Counted from the first letter of the stretch, positions 1-8,990 are shown. The stretch: DNA of 64,000 nt from Bacillota bacterium (GCA_023412215.1 JAEYNX010000014.1:349204-413203), one strand, 5' to 3'. The notes: generated by a model not told the origin, from the sequence alone. A program made the numbers and translations.

Positions 1-72
1 GACCCGGTCGTCCTCATAAACCTTCCGGCTGGGAATCTCTCCAGCGACAATCTTGCAGAATAAGCAGTCCAT
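1..72 (-). CDS. HIT-family protein (histidine triad), N-terminal fragment
   Basis: Only the first 24 codons are in the window; the gene runs off the left edge. The translation starts M-D-C-L-F-C-K-I-V and continues with a G-E-I-P-S-R-K-V-Y-E-D-D segment, the typical opening of HinT-like nucleotide-binding HIT proteins, including the two zinc-site cysteines (C3, C6) found in many bacterial members. A GGGAGG ribosome site sits about 9 bases before the ATG. It follows alaS on the same strand with a 42-base gap, so it is probably in the same transcript. The catalytic His-x-His-x-His motif lies outside the window, so the assignment rests on the N-terminus alone. Confidence 0.75.
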   Translation of the reverse strand, partial: MDCLFCKIVAGEIPSRKVYEDDRV

Positions 73-114
73 TCCGGCATGCCTCCCTTTCGCTGTTCGT
101 CTTATATGAATCTA

Positions 115-2757
115 TTATTGGCCAAGCATGGTTTGGATAATCTTAGGTGCTTCTGCAAGCGCGTCCGCAAGCTTTTGGGGCTCCTTCACGCCCGCCATGG
201 CGCTGTCGGGGCGTCCGCCGCCCGAGCCGCCCGCTATCGCGGCGATCTCTTTAATGAGCTTGCCCGCGTGCAGGCCCTTCGCCACCACACCGCTGCCGCA
301 GGCCACCATCAGGCTGCCCTTGCCGTCGGCAACGTTGGAGATTACCGCCACGGCATTCGGGTCGGATTCTTTGATCTTGTCGCAGATGGTGCGCAGGGTG
401 TCTACCTTCGCGTCGGTAAGCGGCGCCGCAATCAGGTTGATGCCGCACACCTCGCAGGTGTTCTTGCACAGGTCCGCTACCTGCGAACCCGCGAGTTTGG
501 TGTTTAAGGCGTCGATCTCCCGCTCCTTTTCGCGCAGCTCCGCCATCACGGAGGCGGCGCGGGTTACCACCTCGTTCGGCGTCGCGGCCTTCAGGTTCTG
601 CGCGCAGGCGGCGATGGTCGCGGTCATGTCGCCAAACAGCTCCAACACACCGAAGCCGGTAGTGCCCTCTATTCTTCTAACGCCCGCCGCAACGGACGAC
701 TCGGAGATGATCTTAAACAGCCCCAGCTTCGCGGTGTTGTCGGCATGGGTGCCGCCGCAGAACTCGGTGGAAAAGCCCTTGGCCTCTACCACGCGCACGG
801 TGTCGCCGTACTTTTCGCCGAACAGCGCCATCGCGCCGCGCTTTTTCGCTTCCTCAATGGGCAGCTCCTCGGTGGTTACGGGCAATGCCTCGAGAATCTT
901 CTCGTTGACCATATCCTCGGTCTTTTTAAGCTCCTCGGCGGTCATGGCGCTGAAGTGGGAAAAATCAAAGCGCACGTGCTCGGGGGTGACGAGCGAGCCC
1001 GCCTGATGCACATGGTCGCCCAGCACGGTGCGCAGAGCGGCCTGCAGCAGATGCGCCGAAGTGTGGTTGCGCATAATTGCGGCGCGGCGCTGCCTGTTCA
1101 CCTCGGCGGTAACGCTGTCGCCCGTTTCAACGGTGCCGCTTAATACATTCGCCGAATGCAGGTACTGCCCGGCGGTGTTCTTTTTGCAGTCGGTTACTTC
1201 CAGCAAAGCGCCGTCCTTGCGGATAACGCCGGTGTCGGCCACCTGACCGCCGCTCTCGGCATAGAACGGGGAGTTATCGAGCACGAGGATGACGGTGTCG
1301 CCTTCGGCGGCGCTGCCGGTCGCCTCGTTATCCTTTACAATAGCGAGAATCTTTGCGTTGGTGGTAAGCTCGTTGTAGCCTGTAAACACGGTTTTGGCAA
1401 CGCCGAGGTCGCCCAGCGCCTCGCTTGCCCACGCGATGCCGCCGGACTTTTTGCGGTCTTCCCGCGCGCGGGTTTTCTGCTCGGTCATCAGGCGCTCAAA
1501 CGTGGCATCGTCTACGGTAAGCTTCTTTTCTTCTACAATCTCGCGCGTAAGGTCGATGGGGAAGCCGAAGGTGTCGTACAGCTTAAACGCCTCTTCGCCG
1601 CTGAACACGCTGCTGCCCGCCTTCAGGGTGTCCTCAATCAGGCTTGCAAGCAGCTCCATGCCCTGATCGATGGTGCGGGCGAAGCGCTCCTCCTCCACGC
1701 GGATATGCTTTTTAATATACTCGGCCTTCTCGGCGAGCTCAGGGTAGGCCGACTTGTTCTCACCTATAACGGTGTCGCACACCTTATACAAAAACGGCTC
1801 GTGAATGCCGATGAGCCTGCCGTGGCGCGCGGCGCGGCGCAGCAGCCTGCGCAGCACGTAGCCTCTGCCCTCATTAGAGGGAATAACGCCGTCGCCCACC
1901 ATAAACACGGTGCTGCGAATATGGTCGGTGATCACGCGCAAGGACACATCGGTTTTCTTGTCGTCGCCGTAGCGGATGCCCGCGATCTCGCTGACATGCT
2001 TCATGATGTTCTGCACGGTGTCTACCTCAAAGAGGTTGTCCACCCCCTGCAGTACGCAGGCCAGACGTTCAAGGCCCATGCCGGTGTCGATGTTCGGGTG
2101 GTCGATGCGGGCGTAGTGGCCCTTGCCGTCACTGTCGAACTGGCTGAACACGAGGTTCCACACCTCAACATAACGGTCGCAGTCGCAGCCCACGGCGCAA
2201 TCCGGCTTGCCGCAGCCCTTTTCGGGCCCGCGGTCAAAGTAGATCTCAGAGCAGGGGCCGCAGGGGCCGGAGCCGTGCTCCCAGAAGTTATCCTCGCGGC
2301 CCAAGCGCGTCATATGGTCGGGGGCGACGCCAACCTGCTTTGTCCAGATATCATAGGTCTCGTCATCCTCTTCAAACACCGAGACATACAGCTTCTCGGC
2401 GGGAATCTTAAGCGTCTTTGTAAAGAACTCCCACGCCCATGCGGTGGCTTCCACCTTAAAGTAGTCGCCGAACGAAAAGTTGCCCAGCATCTCGAAGTAG
2501 GTGCCGTGGCGCGCGGTTTTGCCCACGCGCTCGATATCGGGCGTGCGAATGCACTTCTGGCAGGTGGTTACACGCTTGTTGGGGGGCGTCTCCTGCCCTA
2601 AAAAGTATTTCTTCATGGGCGCCATGCCCGAGTTTATCAGAAGCAGGCTTTTGTCGTTGTTGGGCACCAGCGAAAAGCTCTTAAGACGGGTGTGCCCCTT
2701 GCTCTCAAAGAACGACAGATACGCTTCGCGAAGATCGTTTAACCCTTGCCACTGCAT
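115..2757 (-). CDS. alaS: alanyl-tRNA synthetase
   Basis: This gene encodes a class II aminoacyl-tRNA synthetase that charges tRNA-Ala in the cytoplasm. The 880-residue length is normal for the family. The N-terminal catalytic part (LREAYLSFF, then RVTTCQKCIRTPDIE) is followed by the editing domain with its zinc motif H-T-S-A-H near residue 565 and F-C-G-G-T-H near 668. A C-Ala domain ends in a glycine-rich G-S-G-G-G-R-P-D stretch. The frame is open 15 codons further upstream, but the ATG before QWQGLNDLREAY has a GGAGG site 8 bases away and matches the usual family start, so it is preferred. Expression is controlled by the T-box leader upstream. Confidence 0.97.
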   Translation of the reverse strand: MQWQGLNDLREAYLSFFESKGHTRLKSFSLVPNNDKSLLLINSGMAPMKKYFLGQETPPNKRVTTCQKCIRTPDIERVGKTARHGTYFEMLGNFSFGDYFKVEATAWAWEFFTKTLKIPAEKLYVSVFEEDDETYDIWTKQVGVAPDHMTRLGREDNFWEHGSGPCGPCSEIYFDRGPEKGCGKPDCAVGCDCDRYVEVWNLVFSQFDSDGKGHYARIDHPNIDTGMGLERLACVLQGVDNLFEVDTVQNIMKHVSEIAGIRYGDDKKTDVSLRVITDHIRSTVFMVGDGVIPSNEGRGYVLRRLLRRAARHGRLIGIHEPFLYKVCDTVIGENKSAYPELAEKAEYIKKHIRVEEERFARTIDQGMELLASLIEDTLKAGSSVFSGEEAFKLYDTFGFPIDLTREIVEEKKLTVDDATFERLMTEQKTRAREDRKKSGGIAWASEALGDLGVAKTVFTGYNELTTNAKILAIVKDNEATGSAAEGDTVILVLDNSPFYAESGGQVADTGVIRKDGALLEVTDCKKNTAGQYLHSANVLSGTVETGDSVTAEVNRQRRAAIMRNHTSAHLLQAALRTVLGDHVHQAGSLVTPEHVRFDFSHFSAMTAEELKKTEDMVNEKILEALPVTTEELPIEEAKKRGAMALFGEKYGDTVRVVEAKGFSTEFCGGTHADNTAKLGLFKIISESSVAAGVRRIEGTTGFGVLELFGDMTATIAACAQNLKAATPNEVVTRAASVMAELREKEREIDALNTKLAGSQVADLCKNTCEVCGINLIAAPLTDAKVDTLRTICDKIKESDPNAVAVISNVADGKGSLMVACGSGVVAKGLHAGKLIKEIAAIAGGSGGGRPDSAMAGVKEPQKLADALAEAPKIIQTMLGQ

Positions 2758-2849
2758 CAATTTATTCCTCCAATAATGTAAATAATGCTTATGCGGACGC
2801 AAAAAAACAAAAACCCCCGCCCCTAATACTTATTACGATTAGAAATATA

Positions 2850-2885
2850 AAAAAATCGAGCAAAAGGTTTAATTTATACCTTTTG
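2850..2885 (-). terminator. Rho-independent terminator of the T-box leader
   Basis: On the minus strand a 7-bp AAAAGGT/ACCTTTT stem with an AT-rich loop is followed by a run of seven T after a short CTCGA. It lies between the T-box core and the alaS ribosome site, the expected place for the leader's attenuator. The stem is weak, so the main competing hairpin may instead be formed from the T-box side arm and the TTTCGTCCCT segment. Confidence 0.5.
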
Positions 2886-3200
2886 TAAAGATTTTTTGGT
2901 TATACTTCTTATCGGAATTAGTATTGAATAGGGACGAAAGTTATTTTCCGTGGTACCACCCTGATTGCAAAAGGAGTGTGCCCTTTTGCCGCTCAACCCG
3001 CCCTTAACGCGGGCGGCACGCCGCGGTTGTTTCCCGCGGGGCTTGGGGGCGGCAGATACGCCATAAAACCGGCAAAACTTCCAGCAGCGGCGCCAAAGCC
3101 CTTGAGCGCCGTGTTTTGCTCTCTGGTGCGGCTTTATAATCGTCGGCGGTAACGCCTTACGATATGCCTATCCTTCCCCGTCGCAGCCGTAATACCAATT
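2850..3200 (-). ncRNA. T-box riboswitch leader of alaS
   Basis: The minus strand carries the T-box core AGGGTGGTACCACGG (about 2939-2957), preceded by an AGAGAGC element and a GACGGGGAAGGA segment typical of stem I. T-box leaders sense uncharged tRNA, here expected to be tRNA-Ala, and let transcription continue into the synthetase gene. The specifier codon could not be fixed by eye; several GCN triplets lie in the expected region. A hairpin with a T-run follows the core. The element sits between a strong promoter and alaS, as expected. Confidence 0.9.
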
Positions 3201-3223
3201 TTCGACTGTAACCAAACGCATTA

Positions 3224-3252
3224 ATTATATAGCGGCAGGCGTAAATTGTCAA
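3224..3252 (-). promoter_or_regulatory. sigma-A promoter of the alaS T-box leader
   Basis: On the minus strand TTGACA (3247-3252) and TATAAT (3224-3229) are separated by exactly 17 bases, a full consensus housekeeping promoter. It fires into the T-box leader about 20-30 bases downstream. Confidence 0.85.
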
Positions 3253-3290
3253 TCAATTGTACACCCTGATAAGATAGAGAGTTTATGCCT

Positions 3291-3581
3291 TTAACCGGCA
3301 ATTTCTATGCGGTCGACGCGTCTTTCAAGAGCTTCCATCCTTCTTTCAAGCTCCCATTGCTTCTCATGAGTGAGCTTGTAGCCGTCGAATAAAGCGTCAA
3401 TTCTCTTTGTAATATCATTTTCCATATCGATTCTGATGGACTTGATTTCAGATCCAATGGATTTCATTTCAGATTCCATGGATTGTAATTTCTCGCCGGT
3501 AGATTTACTCTGTTCATCTATAATTTTTGCTTGGTCGGCGAACATTTCAGCAATTGGGTTTAACAACTCTTCATTGGTCAT
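3291..3581 (-). CDS. small coiled-coil hypothetical protein
   Basis: This is a 96-residue protein I do not recognise. It is almost entirely charged and helical. Heptad-like runs (QSMESEMKSIGSEIKSIRID, then ELERRMEALERRVDRIE) suggest a two-part coiled coil, and no membrane segment or signal peptide is visible. A GGGAG ribosome site precedes the ATG. Codon use is less GC-rich than alaS. It stands alone, with its stop just upstream of the alaS promoter. A phage-tail-fibre-like or structural helix is possible, but no function can be given. Confidence 0.6.
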   Translation of the reverse strand: MTNEELLNPIAEMFADQAKIIDEQSKSTGEKLQSMESEMKSIGSEIKSIRIDMENDITKRIDALFDGYKLTHEKQWELERRMEALERRVDRIEIAG

Positions 3582-3845
3582 GGCTTTTTCTCTCCCTAAT
3601 CGACTGTAACATCATTATACCCCGCTTGCAGGGTAGTTGTCTAGGAGATTTTAACACTGATAGTTGGCATTCTTGCCATGGTAGAGATTTAAGTGGGCGA
3701 TGAGAGGTTGAGGGCGAAACACAGGAATGCATCGTGCGTTCACCGTTTAACTGTTAACCACATAAATTCAGCGGGCAGCCAATCGCCGCCCCTGCATATC
3801 TGCAGCTTACACAGCGTAAGGAAAAGCTTTATAGCGGCAGGTATT

Positions 3846-5498
3846 CTATGATTGTTTTCCCTCTGCCCTGCGGGCTTCTAAATTCTGCACCCTGTCGGCA
3901 ATCTCTTTGAAAACAGGGGCAGAATAATCGCCGCCCGAATCCATGCCTTCGTTGAGCACCACAATCACGTATTTGGGGTTCTCGGCGGGGAAGAAGCCGG
4001 AGAACCACGCGTGCACGATCTCTTTGTCGCCCTCATACACGCCGGTCTGCGCCGAGCCGGTTTTGCCGCCCGCGCCGTTTTTAATGGGCTGCGCGTTGGT
4101 TCCGCTGCCTTTATCCACCACGTTTACCATCATCTCGCGCACCGTCTCGGCAATGCCCTGCGGAACTACCTGATACGCCTCCGGGCGCTCATAGGGGGTC
4201 TCTACCTGCGTTCCGTTCGCATCCGTGACGCCCTCGACAATCGACGGGTACACCATCCTGCCGCCGTTAGCGAACACGGCAATCAGCTTTGCAATCTGAA
4301 TGGGGGTGGCAGTAAGCTCGCCCTGCCCGAACGAGAAGTTTGCGAGCACCGCGAGGTTTTGCAGGCTCTCCATGGTGGGCAGCGTACCGGAGGCGGTCTT
4401 GATCCCCTGCCCCAGCTCGTCTGCGCGCCCGAAGCCCATGCGCACCGCCATCTCGTACAGCTTGTCGTACCCTGTTTCCCTGCCCAGATTAATGAAATAG
4501 GGGTTGCAGGAGTGCTCCAGCGCGCCGTTCATATCCAGTTCCCCGTGCCCCGCGCGGTTGTGGCAGAAGAACGCGAGGGGGCCCGCATCGATCCTGCCGA
4601 CGCAGGTGTAGGTGTAGTCGGTGGGTATCCCCGCCTCCAGCGCCGCCGCGAGGCCGGAAAGCTTGAAGGTGGAGCCGACATTGTAGGCCGCAAAGCAGCG
4701 GTTGACGAGCGGCGCGTTCTCGTCGTTTAGGCTCACCGCAAGGTCGGTGGGCGAAAAGGCGGGGAAGGACGCTGCCGCGCGTATCTTGCCGGTGGTGGCC
4801 TCCATAATAATCACCGCGCCCTTTTTAATGAGCCGCGCGCCCTCCTCCTCGGCAATCAGCTGCATCTCGCGGTCGAGGGTGAGCACCACGCCCTGCGGGT
4901 TTTCGTAGCCCTCGCGGGTAATCTCCGGGGTGACGTTCGCAAGCGGGTGGCGCAGCGCGTCCACCGTATAGGTGATGGAAAGCTTGCCGCTGTTGCCTGT
5001 CAGCAGATCGTCGTAGGCCTTCTCGATACCCATCGCGCCCCTGCCCTCGCTGTCGAGGTGCCCGATGATGTGTGCCGCGGGCTGTGTCTTGGCGTAGCGG
5101 TTCTTCACAGTGAACACGTCTATCCCCTTGGCATAGATATAGGGGGTATCCGCCCGCTGCAAAAAGGGTTTGCCGCTCTCAAACAGGTTAAGGGCCTTTA
5201 CCCCCTCCTCGGGGGGCAGGGTGCTGGCCACCGCCGCCGCGGCCTCGTCGCAGGGCAGGATGGACAATACATAGCTGTCCTCGCGGTTGACCATCGGCTT
5301 AAGGTTGCAGTCGTAGATGGTGCCGCGGCTTTCGTCCACCGTAAGGGTGTAGGAGCTTTGGCTTTTGGCCACCGTCTGCAGGTTATCGCCCGTCGCCACC
5401 AGAAAAATGCGTAAAAACAAGAGCGAAAAGCAAAGGATTACGGCGGTGAAGATCACGGCTGTCCGCTTTTGCCCGCTTGTCATGGTATATTCGTTCAT
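3846..5498 (-). CDS. class B penicillin-binding protein (transpeptidase)
   Basis: This is a membrane-anchored peptidoglycan D,D-transpeptidase of the PBP2/FtsI/SpoVD superfamily (550 aa). One N-terminal membrane helix (about residues 12-34) is followed by a non-catalytic dimerisation region and the transpeptidase domain. The active-site motifs are visible: S-T-F-K near residue 276, S-C-N near 331 and K-T-G-S near 479. No PASTA repeats follow. The start has a GGGGTGA ribosome site about 9 bases upstream. The upstream leader can pair with that site (see the regulatory entry). Its exact role (elongation, division or sporulation) cannot be settled from the sequence. Confidence 0.9.
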   Translation of the reverse strand: MNEYTMTSGQKRTAVIFTAVILCFSLLFLRIFLVATGDNLQTVAKSQSSYTLTVDESRGTIYDCNLKPMVNREDSYVLSILPCDEAAAAVASTLPPEEGVKALNLFESGKPFLQRADTPYIYAKGIDVFTVKNRYAKTQPAAHIIGHLDSEGRGAMGIEKAYDDLLTGNSGKLSITYTVDALRHPLANVTPEITREGYENPQGVVLTLDREMQLIAEEEGARLIKKGAVIIMEATTGKIRAAASFPAFSPTDLAVSLNDENAPLVNRCFAAYNVGSTFKLSGLAAALEAGIPTDYTYTCVGRIDAGPLAFFCHNRAGHGELDMNGALEHSCNPYFINLGRETGYDKLYEMAVRMGFGRADELGQGIKTASGTLPTMESLQNLAVLANFSFGQGELTATPIQIAKLIAVFANGGRMVYPSIVEGVTDANGTQVETPYERPEAYQVVPQGIAETVREMMVNVVDKGSGTNAQPIKNGAGGKTGSAQTGVYEGDKEIVHAWFSGFFPAENPKYVIVVLNEGMDSGGDYSAPVFKEIADRVQNLEARRAEGKQS

Positions 5499-5507
5499 AT
5501 AAAAATC

Positions 5508-5567
5508 ACCCCATACCGTTGCATGTCGTATGCCGCCTATGGTATACGCCTTACATTAGTATGGGGT
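5508..5567 (-). promoter_or_regulatory. self-complementary leader covering the PBP ribosome site
   Basis: ACCCCATAC at 5508-5516 is exactly complementary to GTATGGGGT at 5559-5567. Between them lies a second palindrome (CGTATRCC-type arms around 5527-5548). In the minus-strand transcript the proximal arm contains the GGGGTGA Shine-Dalgarno sequence of the penicillin-binding protein gene, so the folded form would hide it. This is read directly from the sequence; a regulatory role is inference. Confidence 0.5.
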
Positions 5568-5592
5568 TATTTTCTAAATTACATTCAAGTGG

Positions 5593-6855
5593 CTACTTCT
5601 TGCCGATATCGGTGCGGTAGTGGGCACCCTCAAATTGAATCTTGCCCACCGCCCCGTAAGCCTTGGCAAGCGCCGACGAAAGGTCCGCCCCCTTGGCGGT
5701 GACGCCCAGCACACGCCCGCCCGCGGTGTAGTATCGACCTTCGTCGTATTTGGTACCGGCGTGGTACACCGTAACATCCTGTAAAAGGGCGGCGTCCTCA
5801 AGGCCGGTAATCTCCTTGCCCGTTTCGTACTTTTGCGGGTAGCCGCCCGAGGCCATCACCACGCAGGCCGCGGCGCCCGGCTCCCACTCGATTTCCAGAG
5901 CATCGAGTCTTTCTTCCGCCACCGCCTCGAAGATGGTGAGCAGGTCGGTTTTTAAGAGCGGCAGCACCACCTGTGTCTCCGGGTCGCCGAAACGGCAGTT
6001 ATACTCGATCACATACGGCCCCTTCGGGGTGAGCATGAGCCCGAAATACAGGCAGCCCTTAAAGGGCGCGCCCTCGCTTTGCATGGCGGCGACGGTGGGC
6101 AGAAAGATGTGCTCCATACACTGCCGCGCAAGCTCCGGGGTGTAATGGGGGTTGGGCGCGATGGTACCCATGCCGCCCGTGTTTAAGCCCTTGTCGCCGT
6201 CCAGCGCGCGCTTGTGGTCCATAGAGGACACCATCGGCTTAACCGTTTTGCCGTCGGTAAACGCGAGCACCGAAACCTCGGGGCCGGTTAAAAACTCCTC
6301 GATCACGACCCTGCTGCCGCTTTTGCCGAACGTGCCCTCGTCGATCATCGAGCGAATCGCTTCCTCCGCCTCAGCAAAATCCTGCGCGATGATAACCCCC
6401 TTGCCCAGCGCCAGACCATCCGCCTTGATCACCACGGGGTAGCTGCTCTGCTTTTGCACATACGCTATCGCCGCCTGCGACCGGTCAAACACCTCGTAGG
6501 CCGCGGTGGGGATGTTGTATTTCTTCATCAGATTCTTCGCGAAGGCCTTGCTGCCCTCGATCTGCGCCGCCTTCCTGGTGGGGCCGAAGCATTGGATGCC
6601 GAGGGTCCCCAGCTTGTCCACCAGCCCGAGCACCAGTGGGTCGTCCGGCGTAACCACCGCAAAATCGATGTCGTGCTGCTGCGCAAACGCGGCAATCATC
6701 TCGACATCCGTCGCCTTGATGTTTACACACTCGGCCTGCGCGCAGATGCCGCCGTTGCCGGGGGTGCAGTAAAGCTTTGTGATGCGTTTATTTTCCAGCA
6801 GCTTTGTAATCACGGCGTGTTCACGCCCGCCGCCGCCAACCACTAAAACGTTCAT
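5593..6855 (-). CDS. purD: phosphoribosylamine-glycine ligase (GAR synthetase)
   Basis: This ATP-grasp enzyme joins phosphoribosylamine and glycine in de novo purine synthesis. It is 420 residues long, normal for PurD. The N-terminus M-N-V-L-V-V-G-G-G-G-R-E-H-A is the family signature, and the central ATP-grasp portion has YPVVIKADGLALGKGV. The frame stays open 17 codons upstream through a repeat element, but the ATG before NVLVV fits the family. It is the last gene of the purine operon. A palindromic element ends 13 bases before its start codon. Confidence 0.96.
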   Translation of the reverse strand: MNVLVVGGGGREHAVITKLLENKRITKLYCTPGNGGICAQAECVNIKATDVEMIAAFAQQHDIDFAVVTPDDPLVLGLVDKLGTLGIQCFGPTRKAAQIEGSKAFAKNLMKKYNIPTAAYEVFDRSQAAIAYVQKQSSYPVVIKADGLALGKGVIIAQDFAEAEEAIRSMIDEGTFGKSGSRVVIEEFLTGPEVSVLAFTDGKTVKPMVSSMDHKRALDGDKGLNTGGMGTIAPNPHYTPELARQCMEHIFLPTVAAMQSEGAPFKGCLYFGLMLTPKGPYVIEYNCRFGDPETQVVLPLLKTDLLTIFEAVAEERLDALEIEWEPGAAACVVMASGGYPQKYETGKEITGLEDAALLQDVTVYHAGTKYDEGRYYTAGGRVLGVTAKGADLSSALAKAYGAVGKIQFEGAHYRTDIGKK

Positions 6856-6863
6856 ATAAAGAT

Positions 6864-7040
6864 CCATGCCCTTTCTTTTGGGCCTTACGCCCAAATGAGA
6901 GGGCATAAAACCATATTTAAAAAGCGCCGGTGCCGCACAGCGGCAGGAAGGGCCTCGACGATGAAGGGTAAACCCTTCATCGTCTGGACAGGCAGCTTTT
7001 CGACGGCTGAAAGAGTATCTTTCAACCTAATTCCTTTCCG
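6864..7040 (-). repeat. palindromic intergenic element, copy A (before purD)
   Basis: This copy of a dispersed element lies between purH and purD. Modules in plus-strand order are a hairpin CCCTTTCTTTTGGGC / GCCCAAATGAGAGGG (6869-6903), a GGTGCCGC..AGCGGCAGGA segment, an ATGAAGGGT / ACCCTTCAT hairpin, a GACAGGCAG..CTGAAAG..CTTTCAACCTAATTCCTTTCCGG segment. Copies B and C repeat the same order. Read toward purD, the terminal hairpin ends in an SD-like purine run 13 bases from the start codon. Confidence 0.8.
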
Positions 7041-7059
7041 GCTTTTTGTCTGCCCGTTA

Positions 7060-8238
7060 TTAATGATGGAACAGCCTGATACCCGTAAACGCCATCGCGA
7101 TGCCGTACTTGTTGCAGGTGGCGATCACGTGGTCGTCGCGGATAGACCCGCCCGGCTGCGCGATGTAGCTTACCCCGCTCTTATGGGCGCGCTCGATGTT
7201 GTCGCCAAACGGGAAGAACGCGTCGCTGCCAAGGGATACGCCTGTAACCTTGTTAAGCCACTCGCGCTTCTGCTCCAGGGTAAAGCGCTCGGGGCGAACG
7301 GCGAACAGGTTCTGCCACACGCCGTCGGCCAGCACGTCGTCGCACTCCTCCGAGATATACACGTCGATGGTATTGTCGCGGTCGGCGCGGCCGAGGCCCT
7401 CTTTAAACCGCAGGGCGAGCACCTGCGGGTGCTGGCGCAAGAACCAGTTGTCCGCCTTGCCGCCCGCCAGACGGGTGCAGTGGATGCGCGACTGCTGCCC
7501 CGCGCCGATGCCGATAGCCTGCCCGCCGTACACATAGCACACCGAGTTGGACTGGGTATATTTCAAGGTGATCAGCGAGATGATCAGGTCGCGCCTGGCG
7601 GCCTCGGGCAGTTCTTTATTGTCGGTAATGACATTTTCAAGCAGGCTCTCGTTTATCTTCAGCTCATTGCGGCCCTGCTCGAAGGTGATGCCGAACACAT
7701 CCTTATGCTCGATGGGCGCGGGGGTGTAGGCAGGGTTTATTTTGACGATGTTGTAGCTGCCCTTGCGCTTACCCTTTAACAGCTCGAGTGCCTCGGGTTC
7801 ATAGCCCGGGGCGATGACGCCGTCCGAAACCTCTTTGACAATCAGCCTGGCGGTAGGCACGTCGCAAACGTCCGAAAGGGCGATAAAGTCGCCGTAGGAG
7901 GACATACGGTCGGCGCCCCTCGCGCGCGCGTAGGCGCAGGCGAGCGGAGAAAGCTCCATATCGCCCACAAAATAAATCTGCTTAAGTGTATCGGAAAGCG
8001 GGAGCCCTACCGCGGCGCCCGCAGGGCTTACATGCTTAAACGAGGCGGCGGCGGGAAGGTCGGTTGCCGCCTTTAGCTCCTTGACCAGCTGCCAGCCGTT
8101 AAACGCGTCTAAAAAGTTGATATACCCCGGCCTGCCGCACAGTATCTCGATGGGCAGGTTCTCGCCGTTCTTCATAAAGATCTTCGCGGGCTTCTGGTTG
8201 GGGTTACAGCCGTATTTCAGTTCCATTTCTATGCTCAC
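7060..8238 (-). CDS. purH: AICAR formyltransferase, stand-alone (PurH C-terminal domain only)
   Basis: This is phosphoribosylaminoimidazolecarboxamide formyltransferase, the step before ring closure to IMP. It is 392 residues, against about 510-520 for the usual two-domain PurH; the N-terminal MGS-like cyclohydrolase domain is absent. Recognisable AICARFT segments include SFKHVSPAGAAV, YTQSNSVCYV and a C-terminal PGGSIRDDHVIATCNKYGIAM. A GTG at 8238 has GGAG about 10 bases upstream; the ATG four codons later is the alternative. The missing cyclohydrolase activity is supplied by the PurO-type gene immediately upstream (38-base gap). Confidence 0.93.
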   Translation of the reverse strand: MSIEMELKYGCNPNQKPAKIFMKNGENLPIEILCGRPGYINFLDAFNGWQLVKELKAATDLPAAASFKHVSPAGAAVGLPLSDTLKQIYFVGDMELSPLACAYARARGADRMSSYGDFIALSDVCDVPTARLIVKEVSDGVIAPGYEPEALELLKGKRKGSYNIVKINPAYTPAPIEHKDVFGITFEQGRNELKINESLLENVITDNKELPEAARRDLIISLITLKYTQSNSVCYVYGGQAIGIGAGQQSRIHCTRLAGGKADNWFLRQHPQVLALRFKEGLGRADRDNTIDVYISEECDDVLADGVWQNLFAVRPERFTLEQKREWLNKVTGVSLGSDAFFPFGDNIERAHKSGVSYIAQPGGSIRDDHVIATCNKYGIAMAFTGIRLFHH

Positions 8239-8276
8239 TGATGATCCGCTCCTCTCAAAATACCATAAAACGCAAG

Positions 8277-8990
8277 CTACCTGTTCTTGTTGACGATACG
8301 CGTCTGCTCCGTGCCGTTCTTTAAATTGATATATCGCACAAACAGCGAAACCTTGTTTTGTTCGTTCAGGCTCGTCCATAAAAGGTCTGTAAACGCGTCG
8401 ATGTCGCCCGCGATAGCCACCCGTTCGGGTTCGCCCTCAAACGACGGGATGGGGTTGCCGTCGCAGCGGTAGGTGTGTATGAACCTTCCCTCGCCCGCCA
8501 CCGGCTGGGGGTAATCAAAGAAAAAGCGCTCGGCGGACTGCTCGTTACCGCCGTTGCTTTTTAAGATAGAGAGCTTATACTCAAAGCCACCGTCCTTTAG
8601 CGTTACAACGCCGGAGATACGGGGGGTGAAGTTGGGCGGGTCGGGCTCAAAGGTGCGGGTGCGCAGCGCGTCCTCAAACGCCTTGCCCTGCGTGAGAAAA
8701 TCGTACACCGTATCGGTCTGGTCGCCGTTGGTGACAACCGTGGTGGCGCCCAGCACGCGAACGGGGGCGTAGATGATCAGCGACGGGTCGGAAAGCTTGC
8801 TCTCGTCAAACGCCTTGGTTTTGATGCCGCCGTCGCAGGGCTCAAACACACGGTTGCGGCTGTTTTCACTGCGCCCCATGATGAAATAGGCGATCACGGC
8901 GTGGGCGCCGTCGTCACTTTTGCCGATGACAATCCCCCGGCCCGGGTAGGTGTTGGCCATAAGCTCTTTGGCAATATCAAGAATCTGCAT
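8277..8990 (-). CDS. purO: IMP cyclohydrolase, PurO type
   Basis: This 237-residue protein resembles the IMP_cyclohyd (PurO) family, best known from archaea and present in some Clostridia. It closes FAICAR to IMP and is unrelated to the PurH N-terminal domain. Supporting segments are the N-terminal NTYPGRGIVIGKSDDG and AVIAYFIMGRSENSRNRVF, followed by IIYAPVRVLG and NGDQTD. An AAAGGAG site stands 7 bases before the ATG. Its position directly before a PurH lacking its cyclohydrolase domain strongly supports the assignment. Confidence 0.88.
   Translation of the reverse strand: MQILDIAKELMANTYPGRGIVIGKSDDGAHAVIAYFIMGRSENSRNRVFEPCDGGIKTKAFDESKLSDPSLIIYAPVRVLGATTVVTNGDQTDTVYDFLTQGKAFEDALRTRTFEPDPPNFTPRISGVVTLKDGGFEYKLSILKSNGGNEQSAERFFFDYPQPVAGEGRFIHTYRCDGNPIPSFEGEPERVAIAGDIDAFTDLLWTSLNEQNKVSLFVRYINLKNGTEQTRIVNKNR

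Noticed and set aside
1156..2601. Open frame of 481 codons on the plus strand opposite alaS
   Set aside because: It is a GC-rich antisense shadow of a clear alaS gene, with no ribosome site and no family-like sequence.
3582..3845. Gap upstream of the small coiled-coil gene searched for RNA genes
   Set aside because: No tRNA-like fold, terminator or conserved leader could be supported.
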